A stretch of 64,000 nt of DNA, from NCBI GenBank assembly GCA_930367205.1, contig OV884011.1, forward strand, positions 90,691,474-90,755,473, written 5' to 3'. Source of the stretch: Acanthosoma haemorrhoidale. Taxonomy: Eukaryota; Arthropoda; Insecta; Hemiptera; Acanthosomatidae. Each line of letters opens with the position of its first letter. Positions within the stretch are counted from its first letter, which is position 1. The notes below the pieces were generated by a model. That model did no database searches, was not told the origin of the DNA, and worked only from the letters and a program-made list of their open reading frames with translations. Of this stretch, positions 25,461 through 38,100 are shown in pieces. A program made the translations under genes and the position numbers.

Positions 25461-25868
25461 TATACGGAAAATTAAATGAAACAACACTCAATAATGTTCT
25501 ATATAATGTTTAATATGTTCAAGACTACAAAACGATACATAAACAACATGATCACAATAGCTAACCTAGAACGTATTGACATATGTTCAATGGTATAAAA
25601 ATCATTTGAGTATTATTCAGGAACATAAAAATATACATAAGACACTGACATGACAGGCTGAATTTGACACAACTTACTACAACCTAAATTAACTGAAATC
25701 ACTGTTTTGTTATTTATATATGTGTTATATATGTTATATGCTGTTCGAAGTTAATTTACAAAATTATACAATGCAAAATTGAAGATATATTAAAACAATT
25801 GTTATAGGCTAAACTTTTCGGGATTCTTGTTGTACTGTAGGCTATCTCCAAAATATGTTGGTTCCTCA
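25461..25868 (-). repeat. BEL/Pao 3' LTR
   Basis: About 408 bp, matching 28841-29203. The minus-strand start is TGAGGAACCAACATATTTTGG-like, preceded by a purine-rich GGGGTTGG stretch. It contains about 45 bases, (TATA)-rich near 25715-25755, that the 5' LTR lacks. The two LTRs differ at many positions, so the insertion is old. Confidence 0.7.
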
Positions 25869-26360
25869 GTGGCCAACCCCAGCTACAGGGGGTAAACTCT
25901 ACGAACCTGGCCTTATTATTTCACCAATACCTGTTCTCAAACGAACCACCCTTCCCTTGCCCTCCTTACCACCTTCTGCCAAATTTATGACTTCCATAAT
26001 ATTAACAAGAGGGCGATCCAATATCTTCTTATTTTCACTCTCCACTAGAACGATTTCCCTGATATCTTGGTTTCCTGGCTTAAGCTTGAATCTTCAACTG
26101 CCACAATATTCCGAGCGAAATCTTGATCGCAGTTATCTTTTAATCTGTTGTCGATACTCCATTTGTTCACTCAGATTGGTCGAATCTATATCGACAAATT
26201 CTGGTTGATCTACCTCGTTCATATCTTGTAGAAACATGCTTTGTTCGAAGGGATTGAAGTCTTTAGGATCATTCGATGGAGATGAAAGTGGCGTAGAATG
26301 TATTAGACCCTCACAGTTGTAGTTGTAGTCATTGCTTGTATCCAACTGAAGTTTTTCCAT
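25869..26360 (-). pseudogene. BEL/Pao integrase C-terminal region
   Basis: Read on the minus strand from 26360. A PFEQSMFLQDMNEVDQPEF segment, then EYRQQIKR and, past a stop, LRSRFRSEY. These are followed by the DUF5641-type end: IVLVESENKKILDRP, VNIMEVINLAEGGKEGKGRV and RLRTGIGEIIRP. This order is characteristic of the C-terminus of BEL/Pao polyproteins, downstream of the integrase core. The family 'WPLG' is changed to RPLV. Two stops and small shifts break it. It ends about 30 bases before the 3' LTR, as expected. Confidence 0.75.
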
Positions 26361-28452
26361 GAATTTGTCGCCAAATGGTTTTCATTACCAACCTCACCCA
26401 CGAGGCTGAGGATTGAATTTCCATTCTATTTTTCACGCAGTATTATAAGTCATAATGGGTTTCTAGACTAATTTATTGAACTCATTCTTCATTCCAATGA
26501 AGTTCCTCGCTTAGTTGCTATAAATGATGGAGTATCGCCCTCCAACGCTAATAAATAATAATAAAGCTCAACAAAAAACTAAATTGTTTATTACAAAGCT
26601 TTAATTTATTTTTTCTGTGACCTAGGATGTATTGTTATACAGTTGAAGGCAATGGTCTGTATGAATGAACCTATTAAAACGAGGGCCCAGCTACTTAAAA
26701 GAATTATTCAATATGGCAACGAGCAGAGGTACAAGGGACCTGCAGCCGATGCCGTAATAAACTAATTACTAAAATACACTTTTTTATTTATAAAGAATAT
26801 GAAAAATAAATTTTTAATGTGATTAAAACAAATGAAATTTAAAGTACCAGTTTATAGGAACAAGATTAATCTCAAATAGGCAGCTCTATATACAGTTCAA
26901 GTGTACAAACAGATCAACATATTTTTGTTCATTTCCTTCCCCTATTTCATATATAGCGAAGCAGTCAATTCCACGCCAACGACTTCAAATACCTTTGTGT
27001 TATGTCTGGATTGGAAATTAGACAGGAAAAACACATTCTTTATACCACTATTATATTTAAGGAAACTATACACTTTAATACATTAGTTACGTTGACTCGC
27101 AATGAGCTGAAAAACTAAAGAGAAGGTAACACACGAGAAGCGGGATTAGACTGGCTCACATAATCGGTACACAACAAAATCATTGACAATGTAACTGGCG
27201 TTGCTTCCATTCCCTCAGCTGTATACATTTTACAATTAATACAGGAGTTAATTCCGTAGGAAGCAGGCCTGCCAATTTTGGCCTGTCCCTCGAAAAAGAA
27301 TTATTTTTTAAATAAATGTGGAGACTTTTTTTGACAGCTATAAACTCTTAGACAGAAAATTCTGACACATACTTATATATTTTCTCTTGGCTCTAGAACT
27401 GCCAGCGAAGAATTTAACCCACTCAATATGACATATGATGTTGTATCTGGAAAAAATTCTATAGTGCTGCTTGAATTTCTCAGATGAAGTCGGCAACGAT
27501 AAGTCAGTACACCTTTTCATTAGCACAGTGTTTGTTGATTTTAGACTCATTATAATGGATTTATAATGGTCGCCTCATACCTAACGTCTTTGTAACATAC
27601 TGAGTAGTAAATTTTCCTTCAATATACCACAAATTATATTCACCCAGAATAGCTATGATCCAGCAACTTCTAGATTTTGCAATGTTGACCCCTAACATTT
27701 TCAAGCAAACATATTTTATTTTTATAGCATCAAAGAAATCTGGTGCTGTCATAGCAGCGATAACAGATAAACTCATCGCTTGATCTTAATACCATATAAA
27801 TAATCCCTCTAGTTTCCTGGCTATAATTGCATGCTGCATAAGCTAGAGTAGTGGCTGCCGCATTATGCAACCCCATCAACATTCCAGGCCTCTTGCTTCC
27901 AGATACCTACCATCAATTCTATCGAGAAGACCAGTCAACCAAGATCTGGTATGATCAGAAAAACTGAGTAAATTGCCTGAATTGTCATCGTGATGATTAA
28001 AGGGACTTTTGTCATGATTATATCAGGCAGGTTCTTCCCACAATATACCCCACTTTGTAGCAAGAAGGGAGTTGACCTCAGTGAACATGTTAGCTAAAAT
28101 ACTCTGTGTTTCTGACTGAAGAATACTGGGTGCATCATTGCGAATAAATCAGTGGTAATGCACTCGTTTATCCTGGTAGCAGTCTTGGGTGTACATGTAT
28201 TTTGTTCTTATCGACTGAGCTGATGATATCTCCTTCATGATTTTTTTTGTTTTTTATCGTCCCCTCCGATGCTAACGGTAGTCCCAGGTAATTTCTTTGA
28301 TAGTTCCAAATGAAAATGTGCAATGCACTAAATTAAGCTCGCAATATAAGATTTGGAGACGCTTTAATGCTTTAGCCCTTGAAGATCTTTATATGTTTCA
28401 GCTAAGAGCAGAAGGTTGATGACATGTTCAAGACATCCAGCTCAGATAGCAA
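26361..28452 (-). other. Degraded interior of the BEL/Pao element
   Basis: Only short frames remain (27338-27550, 27561-27776, minus strand). I see no protease, reverse transcriptase or integrase core motif. Parts may be unrelated DNA inserted later. Confidence 0.4.
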
Positions 28453-28710
28453 TTAAGAAGAACCATTGTTCCCATATATCTCTGTTTCTAATTCCTCATT
28501 ACTAATTCTTTCATCTGCTAACATTATGTAGTAGATCAAATAATTTAAACCATGTAGTATTTGAAATCTGTCATCTAATAATTTGGCAAGTATGTTTTGA
28601 TTCATGTCTTTTAAATCTTTATTCTCCAATAAATCATTTAATTTGCACAGTAATTTAGTATAAGCTCTTCTAAATATTACTCTTGATTTTTTACCAGTGT
28701 CCAAAGTCAT
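28453..28710 (-). pseudogene. Gag-like N-terminal frame of the BEL/Pao element
   Basis: 85 codons starting 130 bases inside the 5' LTR, where gag should begin. The sequence is a helical, charged segment (FRRAYTKLLCKLNDLLENKD, later LADERISNEELETEIYGNN) like the DUF1759-type N-terminal helices of BEL/Pao Gag. It stops early, and the rest of Gag is not readable. Position and character support the call; no diagnostic motif is present. Confidence 0.5.
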
Positions 28711-28840
28711 TTTAGTTTATGAAAACTAGCTATACATAGAATAAACAAATAATATATAAGGCTATTTCTTCTAACCTAAACAAGCTCTAAACTCATTTAA
28801 ATACATTCGATTAAGTTTTTATGTCCTGTTACGGTCCCCA

Positions 28841-29203
28841 TATAATAGAAAATTAAACCAAACAACACTCAGAATCATTTTCTATTAATGGTTTAATGTG
28901 TTTAAGAAAGACTACATTACGATACACAAACATGTGCATTACTGCTAAACTAAAACTTATTGACAACTGTTCAATGGTATAGAAATCATTGCAGTATTAT
29001 AAAAATGTACATAAGACACTGAAATGACAAGCTGAATTTGACACAACTTACTACTACCCAAATTAACTGAAAACACAGATGGAAGTTAATTTACAAAATT
29101 ATAGAATGCAAAATTGAAGATATATTAACAACATTATTTTAGGATAAACTTTTCGGGATTCTTGCTGTACTGTAGGCTATCACCAAAATATTTTGGTTCT
29201 TCA
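28841..29203 (-). repeat. BEL/Pao 5' LTR
   Basis: About 363 bp, homologous to 25461-25868 with one ~45-base gap. The primer-site-like sequence follows immediately on the minus strand. A further short echo (GCTGGATTTGACACAACATAC near 29258) lies just outside and may be part of an older related LTR. Confidence 0.7.
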
Positions 29204-30779
29204 GTGGACTAATCTGTGAACAGATGCAGATATATATATATATGCACTGAGCATCAGCTGGATTTGACACAACATACTTCTTTCAACAAAATTGTCAGTT
29301 AAGTGGAAAATAAAGATCCTTAAATACAAATAAATAGATTACATAAGGTAATGGTGCCATCCATTCTTTTTTTAGGAATCCTGTAAATTGGCCTTTGCAA
29401 GTTATAACTCAGTTCAAATAAAACACAATTTACTAAATTTTCATCTTAAAAATTTTGTCTATATTTATTTTTTAAGAATGGATTGTTGACTCCTCTAAGT
29501 CTTTGACGAACATTACTAAAACTAATGTCAAAAAATAGCTTATTTTTTATTATAGTTATTACAGTGATAATTATCAACATTTTAACTTTTTTCGTACCAT
29601 GTTTTCACTGAAGTAACTTATAATTGTTATTATAATGAACTTATTATCAGACCTCAGATTGTGGATATACTTCAACATACAGTGGAGATAAAGTTATGTG
29701 ATTAGTTGGTGACGGTTGATTATATAACATAATTATTTTTACTTCAATGTCTATAAGCAAGTACGTAATTCAGAAAAGAGGAGATAGGGGTGCATTTATC
29801 ATTCAATCATTCAATACATGTACTAGCCACTAGGCTATCAAATGAGCTAAGTGAAACTCCCACTAGACGTCATGAAATATTTCAAATAGTCTTGATGTTT
29901 TTGCACTTTCTGCTCAAACAAGCCTGTTAAGAATATACTTGTTAAGCTCAAGCCTGTTAAGAATCTAACGGTAAATTGTTTTTAGTATTTTCGCAGGTTT
30001 CTTCAACAAGGCAAATATTAGAAAGTAACAGCTGATCCCATTATTTACCTTGTAATACTATGTTGTTAGTACCTTGTTGTACTATGTTATAGTATTTAGT
30101 TTTCTCAAAATAAAATAACACCAGTACAGTTATTAATAAGTAAGACGAAAAGAAAATATATAAATCGGTTAATAATTAATTATTAATAGTAAATAAATGT
30201 ATCGTGATTATGATTATGACCATCGATACTTTATTATATTCATTTTGTTCATCCTATTGATTAAATATTAAACGAAATGAACTTTATAATATGCTCATAA
30301 ACTAGCTTGAGATTAATGCAACTTAAAAGTAATTTAAATTAAGTGGTATTTCAGAACTTTAGGCCGATTTGAAGTTTATTATTATCCTATGATAAGTGGT
30401 GAGAGATAGTATGCGCCTAAGGTAGTATGGACAGTACAGGAATTCACCACTCGCCAAGCGTTCAGTACCACAGTTTGTTAGCAGTTTTGCACGAAATTCA
30501 ACCACGTTTATTCTAACCATAACATTTGTTTCTCGTAAATAAACAATAAACAACAAATACAATCTGTTAAACAGTTTGTTTTTTTAAATATACCCAACAA
30601 ATCGTCACATACGGAAGATGCTTACCACAAGAAGCCTCAGGTCACCTTGCCCTAGGTTGGCTCAATATGCTTGTTGTGTCTGTCGATATGCTCTTAATTA
30701 CGAATAATTCGACGTTCCCCTCTTCTTGGTGCTGAAAATATTTACTTATGTTGTCATATTTTAATAATAAAGCTTATGA
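29204..30779. other. Gene-free AT-rich DNA
   Basis: A (TA)n run near 29232-29245; otherwise nothing recognised. Confidence 0.5.
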
Positions 30780-31090
30780 AGTTAGTAAGAGAGAGGGAGA
30801 AGCTAGTGGGGGAACCACCCCCCACCACGGCTGGCCTGCCTATATAAGCAGCGAGACTGGACGAAGTTGACAGAACATACAGAACCGGCACTTGGGACAT
30901 CTCTCTCTCTCTCTCTCTCTGCACTGGCGCCTGCTGCTCTACTCAAACCATGGCTTTCTCATTCACCTACCGCTGCACCTCTCTCTCTATCCTATAGCCT
31001 CGCTGTGTTTTCCCTATGTTCCACCTTCCTAGTGGGAATCTCTGTCTTCGTCTCGCTAAAACTAACACCTCCCGCGGCGGGCGTTTTCTC
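30780..31090 (+). repeat. Partial LTR related to gypsy-type family A
   Basis: Carries a TATA box (CCTATATAAGC near 30838), a (CT)n run at 30900-30921 and the block TTCCTAGTGGGAATCTCTGT near 31030, which aligns with 21150 in the solo LTR. Both ends are missing. It is a diverged relative or subfamily, not a close copy. Confidence 0.6.
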
Positions 31091-32619
31091 CCCTCCTTGG
31101 GGTTCCCGACAATGCTCAACATATAAAATATACCATTTGTATTGAATTTATTTATTTAAATAAATGACTAGGTCAAAACCAAGTGATACGATATCCAGTT
31201 TCACGGTTAAAATATATTATTCACGTTGAGCACTATACGATTAGTATGCTATGGCACAATAAATTAGGCAGCATTACACAATAAAGTATTTCTCTTTCTT
31301 GGCGTTCCTCTCATGATAGCTATTGAAAAACAACTAAAAAAAATATATTTGATCATTAAATTACACATTAACAGGGTGATAAAAGACAATGATGTCACAT
31401 GTGGGATATGGAAGATATCCACACAGGGTACCACAATTATAATGATAATAAACTAGTGTATCGTATTGTTATTTCTATATTTACCCATCCCCTTTTCAAG
31501 TCTTATAAATATAGAAATATTTCGTTTAAATTAGCTAGTATAATGTTTTGCCGTGATCTTGGAGTGAAATACTAACTTCTACTTAAGTGTTTTTTTTTTT
31601 CTCATTTGTGGCTAACTATCAATAATGGTATACATACTACTATAATATAAAACTGATTACTACGAAAAGACGTATTTAAATTACTAGAGTTGAATCATAA
31701 CTCTCTTACTTCGCTTATGCCCGGCTCTTGGACTGTATCTGTCAGATCCTCTATTGCAAAATCAACTCCTCAACTAGTGCATATAAATGATGAATAGCAA
31801 ATCTTCATCTCACAAAAATAGCAATATTATCTCTCTCATGTATTCTCTATTTCAAATCACAATTACGCAATACGTACATTGACAGAGATCCCCGTGACCC
31901 ACTACTGGGATTGTTGACTCACCAGTTAGACTGGTCGACCTACCTCGATCGTGGAAACGCAGAATAGAACAGGCTGGTCTCGTGCGTTTTTTTGTCAGTT
32001 GATACTGTGAAATGGCTCCTCGCACGCCAAGAAGAGTCACATAGACCCATGTCGTGCACCTCATTACCGATTTCCTCGCAGGAGGTGACTGATGCCATGA
32101 GAACGAAACCCAGCGTGGGTGGGACAGAGAAGCCACATCACCGTACACGTACTCAAACTCGTTGATGTGCTGTCAAACTGTCATTCTGTATCTAATTACA
32201 TGGATCGCTGTGTCTTCTATTGTTCTTTTTTTTTATTATTGGTGTTTTGGCCACGGTTATATATATTATAACTATATTTTTATGATCAAATTGAATTTAT
32301 TTTTTCTTCATATCCCCTTGTCATTATAAATTATGTAAATCAGTATAGACTGAATCTCTTTACAGCACGTGTGCTCGGCTACACATTATACAATTTTTAT
32401 AATTTTACATTGCTATTTATGATTATTACAAAAGTATAATGTGGATTAGACATTAATGGTTTCAACATGTTTTAAATTGACGAAACTCACCTTATGAATC
32501 ATATAATTAAAACATCTAACAACGAAATCTTAACCAAATTTTCTCCAATAGTCCGTTTCCATCGATGTTGGAATTGATAGTGGGGTCATAGTGTTAAACA
32601 CTGGGTTTGTTAGGTGCAA
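31091..32619. other. Gene-free AT-rich DNA
   Basis: Nothing recognised. A less AT-rich patch at 31880-32160 has a 98-codon minus-strand frame without family resemblance. Confidence 0.45.
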
Positions 32620-32870
32620 AAAACTTGATGTGTCTGGGGTGGATGGAATCGCCCACCGACTGCTCATCAAGCTAAGGGTACAAGTCGGCGTTCTTTAACC
32701 TCTCTCGAGAGATATGTCTGATAACTTTTCTCATGATCCCATTTTGAAATTGCTGGAAACTTTTAGTTGCACTGCCAATCAAATGAGTATATAGTGGGGC
32801 ACCGTACAGCAGAGCTGGCCGGAGAACACATTTGTATATTATCATTTTAAGACGAAGTGGATCTATTTAT
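32620..32870 (-). pseudogene. Jockey-type LINE RT thumb fragment (family B)
   Basis: On the minus strand it encodes the thumb of reverse transcriptase: IYKCVLRPALLYGAPLYTHL, then FQNGIMRKVIRHISRERLKN. It matches the corresponding part of 47600-47950 closely in DNA (for example GGGGCACCGTACAGCAGAGC in both). No other part of the element is attached here. Confidence 0.75.
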
Positions 32871-33989
32871 AAGAATGTCGTTGATTTTAAGAGAATGCGT
32901 TGGTTTTGATAGATTACAAATGCATTCCTATAAAAACCATAGAAAATAAAGCAAAAATATCGGATATGTCCGAGTTTTGGCATGAATTTCAGTGACAGAT
33001 AGTCAAAAACATATTAAATGATCGTAAAAAAAATTGTTATTTTTTTACGAAAAATTATTTTAAGTGTTAACCAAAATTCAGTGCATTTCCTTTTCTACTG
33101 ATATATAGTATCCTAAAAGCTGTAAAGGCTATTTCCAATTTTTTTGACTTCTCCGCAGCAAACTACATGCACTCCACTTACTACTGTTTTTTGGCTACTC
33201 AGTACTTTAGAAAGTTAGTTACTTTTAGTTACTTTAGTTACACAATAGATTGTGTTTTGTGAAAAATAAAATATAGTGGTATTCTTCTTGCTGGAGACTT
33301 AATACGTAAATAAAAATTAATGACATTCATGCAAAATTATATTATGATTTGATTAAGTGGACTGTAAAATTCAAATCAATACGACATATTTAAATTTTAC
33401 AAATAGAGATGAATGAATTCAACATAACACAAAAAGAAGACCCAACATTGGAAATAAAACATTAGCTTAATACTATAAACTAATGACATTTTATGGCTGG
33501 GTATGTCTGTCGATTAAGAGTATTTCCGCTGATGCTAGTGGTAAAAACGTCACTGGGTTGAGCAGTTGATTGCTCTAGCATGCGTTATTTCCTGGTGAAG
33601 CTTTGTCGAGATACCTTTAAAGCATTTAGTGGATATCCTTCCTTCGGCAACACCCTCTTCGATACAAAGGTCTAGATTTGACTTGTGCGAACAAGGTGAG
33701 GAATTCCTCGTAATTAAACCATGGGTGCTGGACTGAATAGTGCAGGTGTTATTGAACTTATTACACAGTATCTCCCCATAATCACCAGAATGGTTGGATT
33801 ATGGTGAACTAAATTCCCATGGTTTTCCCCCCTCAGTGACTCCAGATGAGATGGATTGGTAAATATTAGACCGAGGGAGTGCTAATTTGAGACAGCTGAT
33901 ACGAAACGATTGAGAGCTGCTGTGAAGGTGTACATTTATTTTGGTACAGTTCCACTGTTTTTTATGATTATTAATAATTAACAGCCAAT
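32871..33989. other. Gene-free AT-rich DNA
   Basis: Nothing recognised. Confidence 0.5.
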
Positions 33990-34070
33990 GAAAAAATTAC
34001 TGACACGATCGAGACTCGAACTCGGGACATCGCCAATATCTTAAAGATATAGTACAATCATTGCTAGAGT
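33990..34070 (-). repeat. tRNA-derived SINE fragment, minus copy
   Basis: Minus strand reads CCCGAGTTCGAGTCTCGATC, a strong Pol III B-box, followed by GTCAGTAATTTTTTC. It pairs with the plus-strand relative at 34113-34202. Confidence 0.5.
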
Positions 34071-34112
34071 TTGGCGAAAAATAATCTGTGTTTGTGATTT
34101 CATATTGAGAAG

Positions 34113-34202
34113 TCGTTTCATGGTAGCTCAGTTGGTAGAGCCTTTACTAGATACCGAGAAGGATCCAGGTTTATGTCTCGACTTTGCGAGTAATTTTTGC
34201 TT
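34113..34202 (+). repeat. tRNA-derived SINE fragment, plus copy
   Basis: TGGTAGCTCAGTTGGTAGAGC is a complete A-box/D-arm of tRNA type. The B-box position reads AGGTTTATGTCTCGAC, degenerate. The tail GCGAGTAATTTTTGC matches that of the minus copy. The acceptor stem does not pair, so it is a SINE-like relic and not a functional tRNA. Confidence 0.5.
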
Positions 34203-34916
34203 TGGGCGTTAATCATTAATATTTACCTCTAATAATGCTTTATAAATGAACCATTTTCTTATATAAGATAGCCAATCTTTAAACTTATTAAATTTAATTT
34301 AAACTTCTTGGATGAAATAAAATATGGGTGCATTTATACTGTTTTTGCTCTCTTAATAAATGTCTTAATTATAACTAGTGAAGATAATGGTATAAATAAT
34401 AATTAAATCAGTAATAAACCGTTTAAAATAAAAAATAGTGTGTGCAAAAGAGAAAAAAAAATAACGCAACACTTAAATAATTAACTGAAATGAAATATAT
34501 ACGGCGCTAACGACTCGTACCGGTAAATAAAAGATAGTTGAATAAAAATAAACACGGTCGTATATTAAGAGAGGTTGAGAGACAAGGACCAGTAAACTGT
34601 TCGTTATCTAGATTTACCGAACCCTCCAGCGGAGTTAAGTGGCACCACGGTTTGGAAGGAATTAGAACTGGGAGCTAACGGCCTATCTGGTGTCTGCCCG
34701 AGAATTGTAGTCCGGTTCACTACTTGTCCCCTCTCGTTTACTCTATTTAGTAACAGCTCCTTACTCCACCTATTACCTATCCAGCAATTTTTTTTATCTT
34801 TTTCGAAAACCAATAGTACAGGTTTTATTTCTTAGGATTAGGGAGGACTACTCGTATACAAATCTGTACCATGGCAGATCATTGTGAACCACGGGTCCAT
34901 TACAAGAAACAAATAG
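34203..34916. other. Gene-free DNA
   Basis: AT-rich up to 34560, then a more balanced patch at 34570-34910 with no recognised product, running into the retroposon tail. Confidence 0.4.
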
Positions 34917-35116
34917 AAGGTGAGCCTCATCACCTAGTGTGAATATAAGACTGAGTACTTTTAACAACATCAAAATTTATTGTATTATGCACTCATCCAA
35001 ATGCATTTAAATGCAGGAAGAGGAGAAATTTGTAAGTTCGATTGTTTTGTTATTTTTCTTTTGTATATTGTAATTTTGTTTGAGGTTTTGAAATAAAAAA
35101 AAAAAAAAAAAAAAAT
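34917..35116 (+). repeat. Retroposon 3' tail, copy 1
   Basis: Begins GAAGGTGAGCCTCATCACCTA, contains a possible hairpin (AGGTGA/TCACCT) and ends TTGAAATA plus an A22-type run. Homologous in order to 63796-63990. It looks like the 3' untranslated region and poly(A) of a LINE or SINE; no coding part is recognisable upstream. Confidence 0.6.
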
Positions 35117-38100
35117 TACAAGATAAGGGTGTACTGCTCCGACAATCAATCTCTTTTAATGGAAATGTGAGATGTTTCACTTTCATCCATGTCTGGGTTT
35201 TGCTGACTGCTTGGCCTACAATAGCTGGAGTGAAAATGATTCAAAATATCTGAGCATTTGAAGGGATACTAGAGATAGCAGATCTTATCCTCCCGAACGA
35301 CCACAAAAACTTTATTTCCAATAATAATGCTTTAAAGTCATAAAAATAAAAACAAAGAGCCTCATCACAATGTCATAAATTATTAGTTATAGCTACTGAG
35401 CAGGAAAGGAAAATATAACAACAAAGAATTGAAAATGGCGAATGAGACATAACACGCACGTATATACATAAGTAGATATGTACTTATACATATTATATTA
35501 TATACATACACACAGATGCACATAAATACTCGCACATATCACCACATCAATTAACGCCCAAAATGCTCAATAAGGATCAGAAAACCCCACCCCATTCTCT
35601 CAGATCCAATATTTTGCTGGTTTAATTAAAATTACACGTTTTCTGTTGTTTGTTGTCGAGGCAAGTAAGAAACTCGTTCGTTGTAAATAAGACATCCGTA
35701 GACGAGATCCTCATTCCGCCCACCACTGCACATTTTACATTCTAATGAGTCAAATATATCTTTCAAAGGCTCTATCTTGAAATGACATGATATCTGGGAA
35801 ATGCAGAAATGTAATTTATACTTAATAAATGATTCTTGATAATGAATTAAACTTTAAAAGCTTGAAAAATTGGTTAATAAAGGGGTACGACATGAGACCA
35901 CCAATTCGTATCCCTGTAGACATTCTAAGACAAGGAAATGCTTGGGTCAGGAGAATCATTTCCTCTGTATTAGAATGAATCGATTTTTACTGCTCATTTT
36001 ATTATGTTGTAGGTATGTATTATTATTAGGCTATAGGTATATATAGTTCTAATGAATGGTAACAAAAAAAATCTAAGTAGCCTGACAATTATATAAATAT
36101 GCCTGTTAGGTTTCGGAAATTGTAACGGAAATTACAGAAAAATAAATAAATAATTGACCGTGGAAAAAGTCGGGTACGTTGCGGGAATCATACATTGAAT
36201 ATTGAATATTCTGATTTATAAAGTAGAAAGATTTTCCAACAAATTAAGTTTTTAGAACCAAAAATATATAAAGCTCATATTTTCCAAATTAGCTTTGATA
36301 GCTATTTCTGTATTGTAAGCAAGTATATATATTATTCTGTTTTAATTTTTTTGTCTTCTAATTACTTAATTTATATATTTATCATATTATTTGTCTTAAT
36401 TTTTTATTTATGATATATGTATGTTTGTTTCAGTAACCATTATTATTATTATTATTATGTTTTCATTATTTTATTCTTATGAAATTCTGCTATTTTGATA
36501 AATATTTTACGTCGTTGTAAAATGTAACACACATAATAGTCTACTGTTTTAAAAAAAATTTAATTTAATTAAAATGAGACTTTGAAACGAAATAGGTAGG
36601 AAATCATATATGTTTACAAAAAAATAATTTGAAGCCTTTAATCTCAGATGGTTCCCTGTCTACTAATCGGAAAATAGATTATTTAATACCATCATGACGC
36701 TTTTTCTGTTTAGGACTCAGGGGACTTCTTACTATCGGTCCCCTCCAAGACTGCCTAAAATGGAAATGCGAATGCTTCAGAGAAGTAAAGAAATTACTGC
36801 TTACCAATACTTAAGGGGATGGTTTTCAATCAAGTGTAAGCCCGATTTGGCAGCAAGTGTAACGACGCTAATATGTTTACTAAGACGAGGGCATTTACCG
36901 ACAGGGGGAAGGCGTGGCCGGCTCGAGGGTAGGGCGGGTCGGTTTTTGCGCTTGGGCTTGCGGTAAAGAAGTAGCCACCGCGCATCTGGTAATTGCCGCA
37001 ATTATCTGCGCATGCCAGAGCGGACGCCCACTCTTATCGATCTTACCTACTCGGCCCATCAGTCTCTCTCCCTCTTTATCTCCCTAGTTCTCTATCTCCT
37101 CTCTAGGTGGAATCAAGTCAACTGATCCATGCCAGTCAGTTCTCAACGAGGTGCGGTTATTAAATTCCTTAAGCGTTCCTATGTCTAGAATTTTCTTTTT
37201 TAACAGCACACTTGCATGAGGAACGTTTTATTTACGATATAACTCATTTGACGAAAACCTTCTCAACTCTCAATTCCTCGCCAGTCAATCATTCATAAAC
37301 TCGCTGTACCTACTACAATTAGCATTTGATTTTTGATGAGTACTTTGCCACCTCTGCTCTGTATTTCTTGCTTTCTACCCTTACTCTTGGTGGGCAACGG
37401 TTTATTGCTTGTCCCTCAAATTCTAGTTTTTGATCGTTAATTAAGGACGCACCTGCATCTCACCTACTCTCACATAGTCTATTTCTACCTACTAATCCTA
37501 TTATTTTTCCTATTACATTAATGTAGCGGCATACACATAAGACGTATACTAAGTAATTAAAATCGTTGATTATGATGACTATAAAGAATTTTTTATTTAA
37601 TTTGTAAACATTTTTAAAGTTTTTTTTGTGTGAGTAGGTTTTTATTTCTAAAGTGGTTTAAAAGTACCATTAGCAATTCGTGTAGACGATGTACTGGCAA
37701 TAACTATTAATTTCTGAGCACTAATGAAGAAACTCAACATCCAAGCAGTCAATGAGATATCGGCTTTCATCCGCCTGCCTTTCTGATTTCAGTGTCGATG
37801 TGCTGAGCATATAAGTGATTTACTCTATCTCTACACGTTGAGTCAACAATATTTAGCAATATGCTAACAAATTTTGGTTAAATTAAATATATAAAAACAA
37901 ATCTGTACAAACTTTAATTGGAATGATTTTACAGAAAAAAAAGCAGTTTTTTTTCATTTTTCAATATAGTTAATGGACTTAATAATCATAAAATCACCAT
38001 TGAATTGCTGGACTCGCATTCTAGGATTAAATGGCTATTAAGGATAAATAATACTTGACAATGATTTGCCTGTCCTGATTATATTATGTACTTAGCCCAT

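Larger units (their letters stand above)
25461..29203 (-). mobile_element. BEL/Pao LTR retrotransposon, internally degraded
   Basis: Minus-strand element with both LTRs in place: 5' LTR at 29203-28841 and 3' LTR at 25868-25461. The internal part, about 3 kb, starts with a primer-site-like TGGGGACCGTAACAGG at 28840-28825 and a Gag-like frame. It ends with the integrase C-terminus right before the 3' LTR. Reverse transcriptase and the catalytic integrase core were not found, and 3 kb is too short for a full BEL/Pao interior, so much is deleted or unreadable. No target duplication was identified. Confidence 0.75.

Noticed and set aside
25855..26208. 117-codon plus-strand frame
   Set aside because: Antisense shadow of the BEL/Pao integrase C-terminus on the minus strand.
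30867..31145. 92-codon plus-strand frame rich in Ser and Leu
   Set aside because: Translation of a (CT)n run and LTR sequence.
34113..34202. Functional tRNA gene
   Set aside because: A-box is good but acceptor and anticodon stems do not pair and the B-box is degenerate; better as a SINE relic.
36880..37130. CpG-rich promoter or first exon
   Set aside because: G+C is raised and a pyrimidine tract follows, but there is no core promoter, no adjoining coding exon and no other support.
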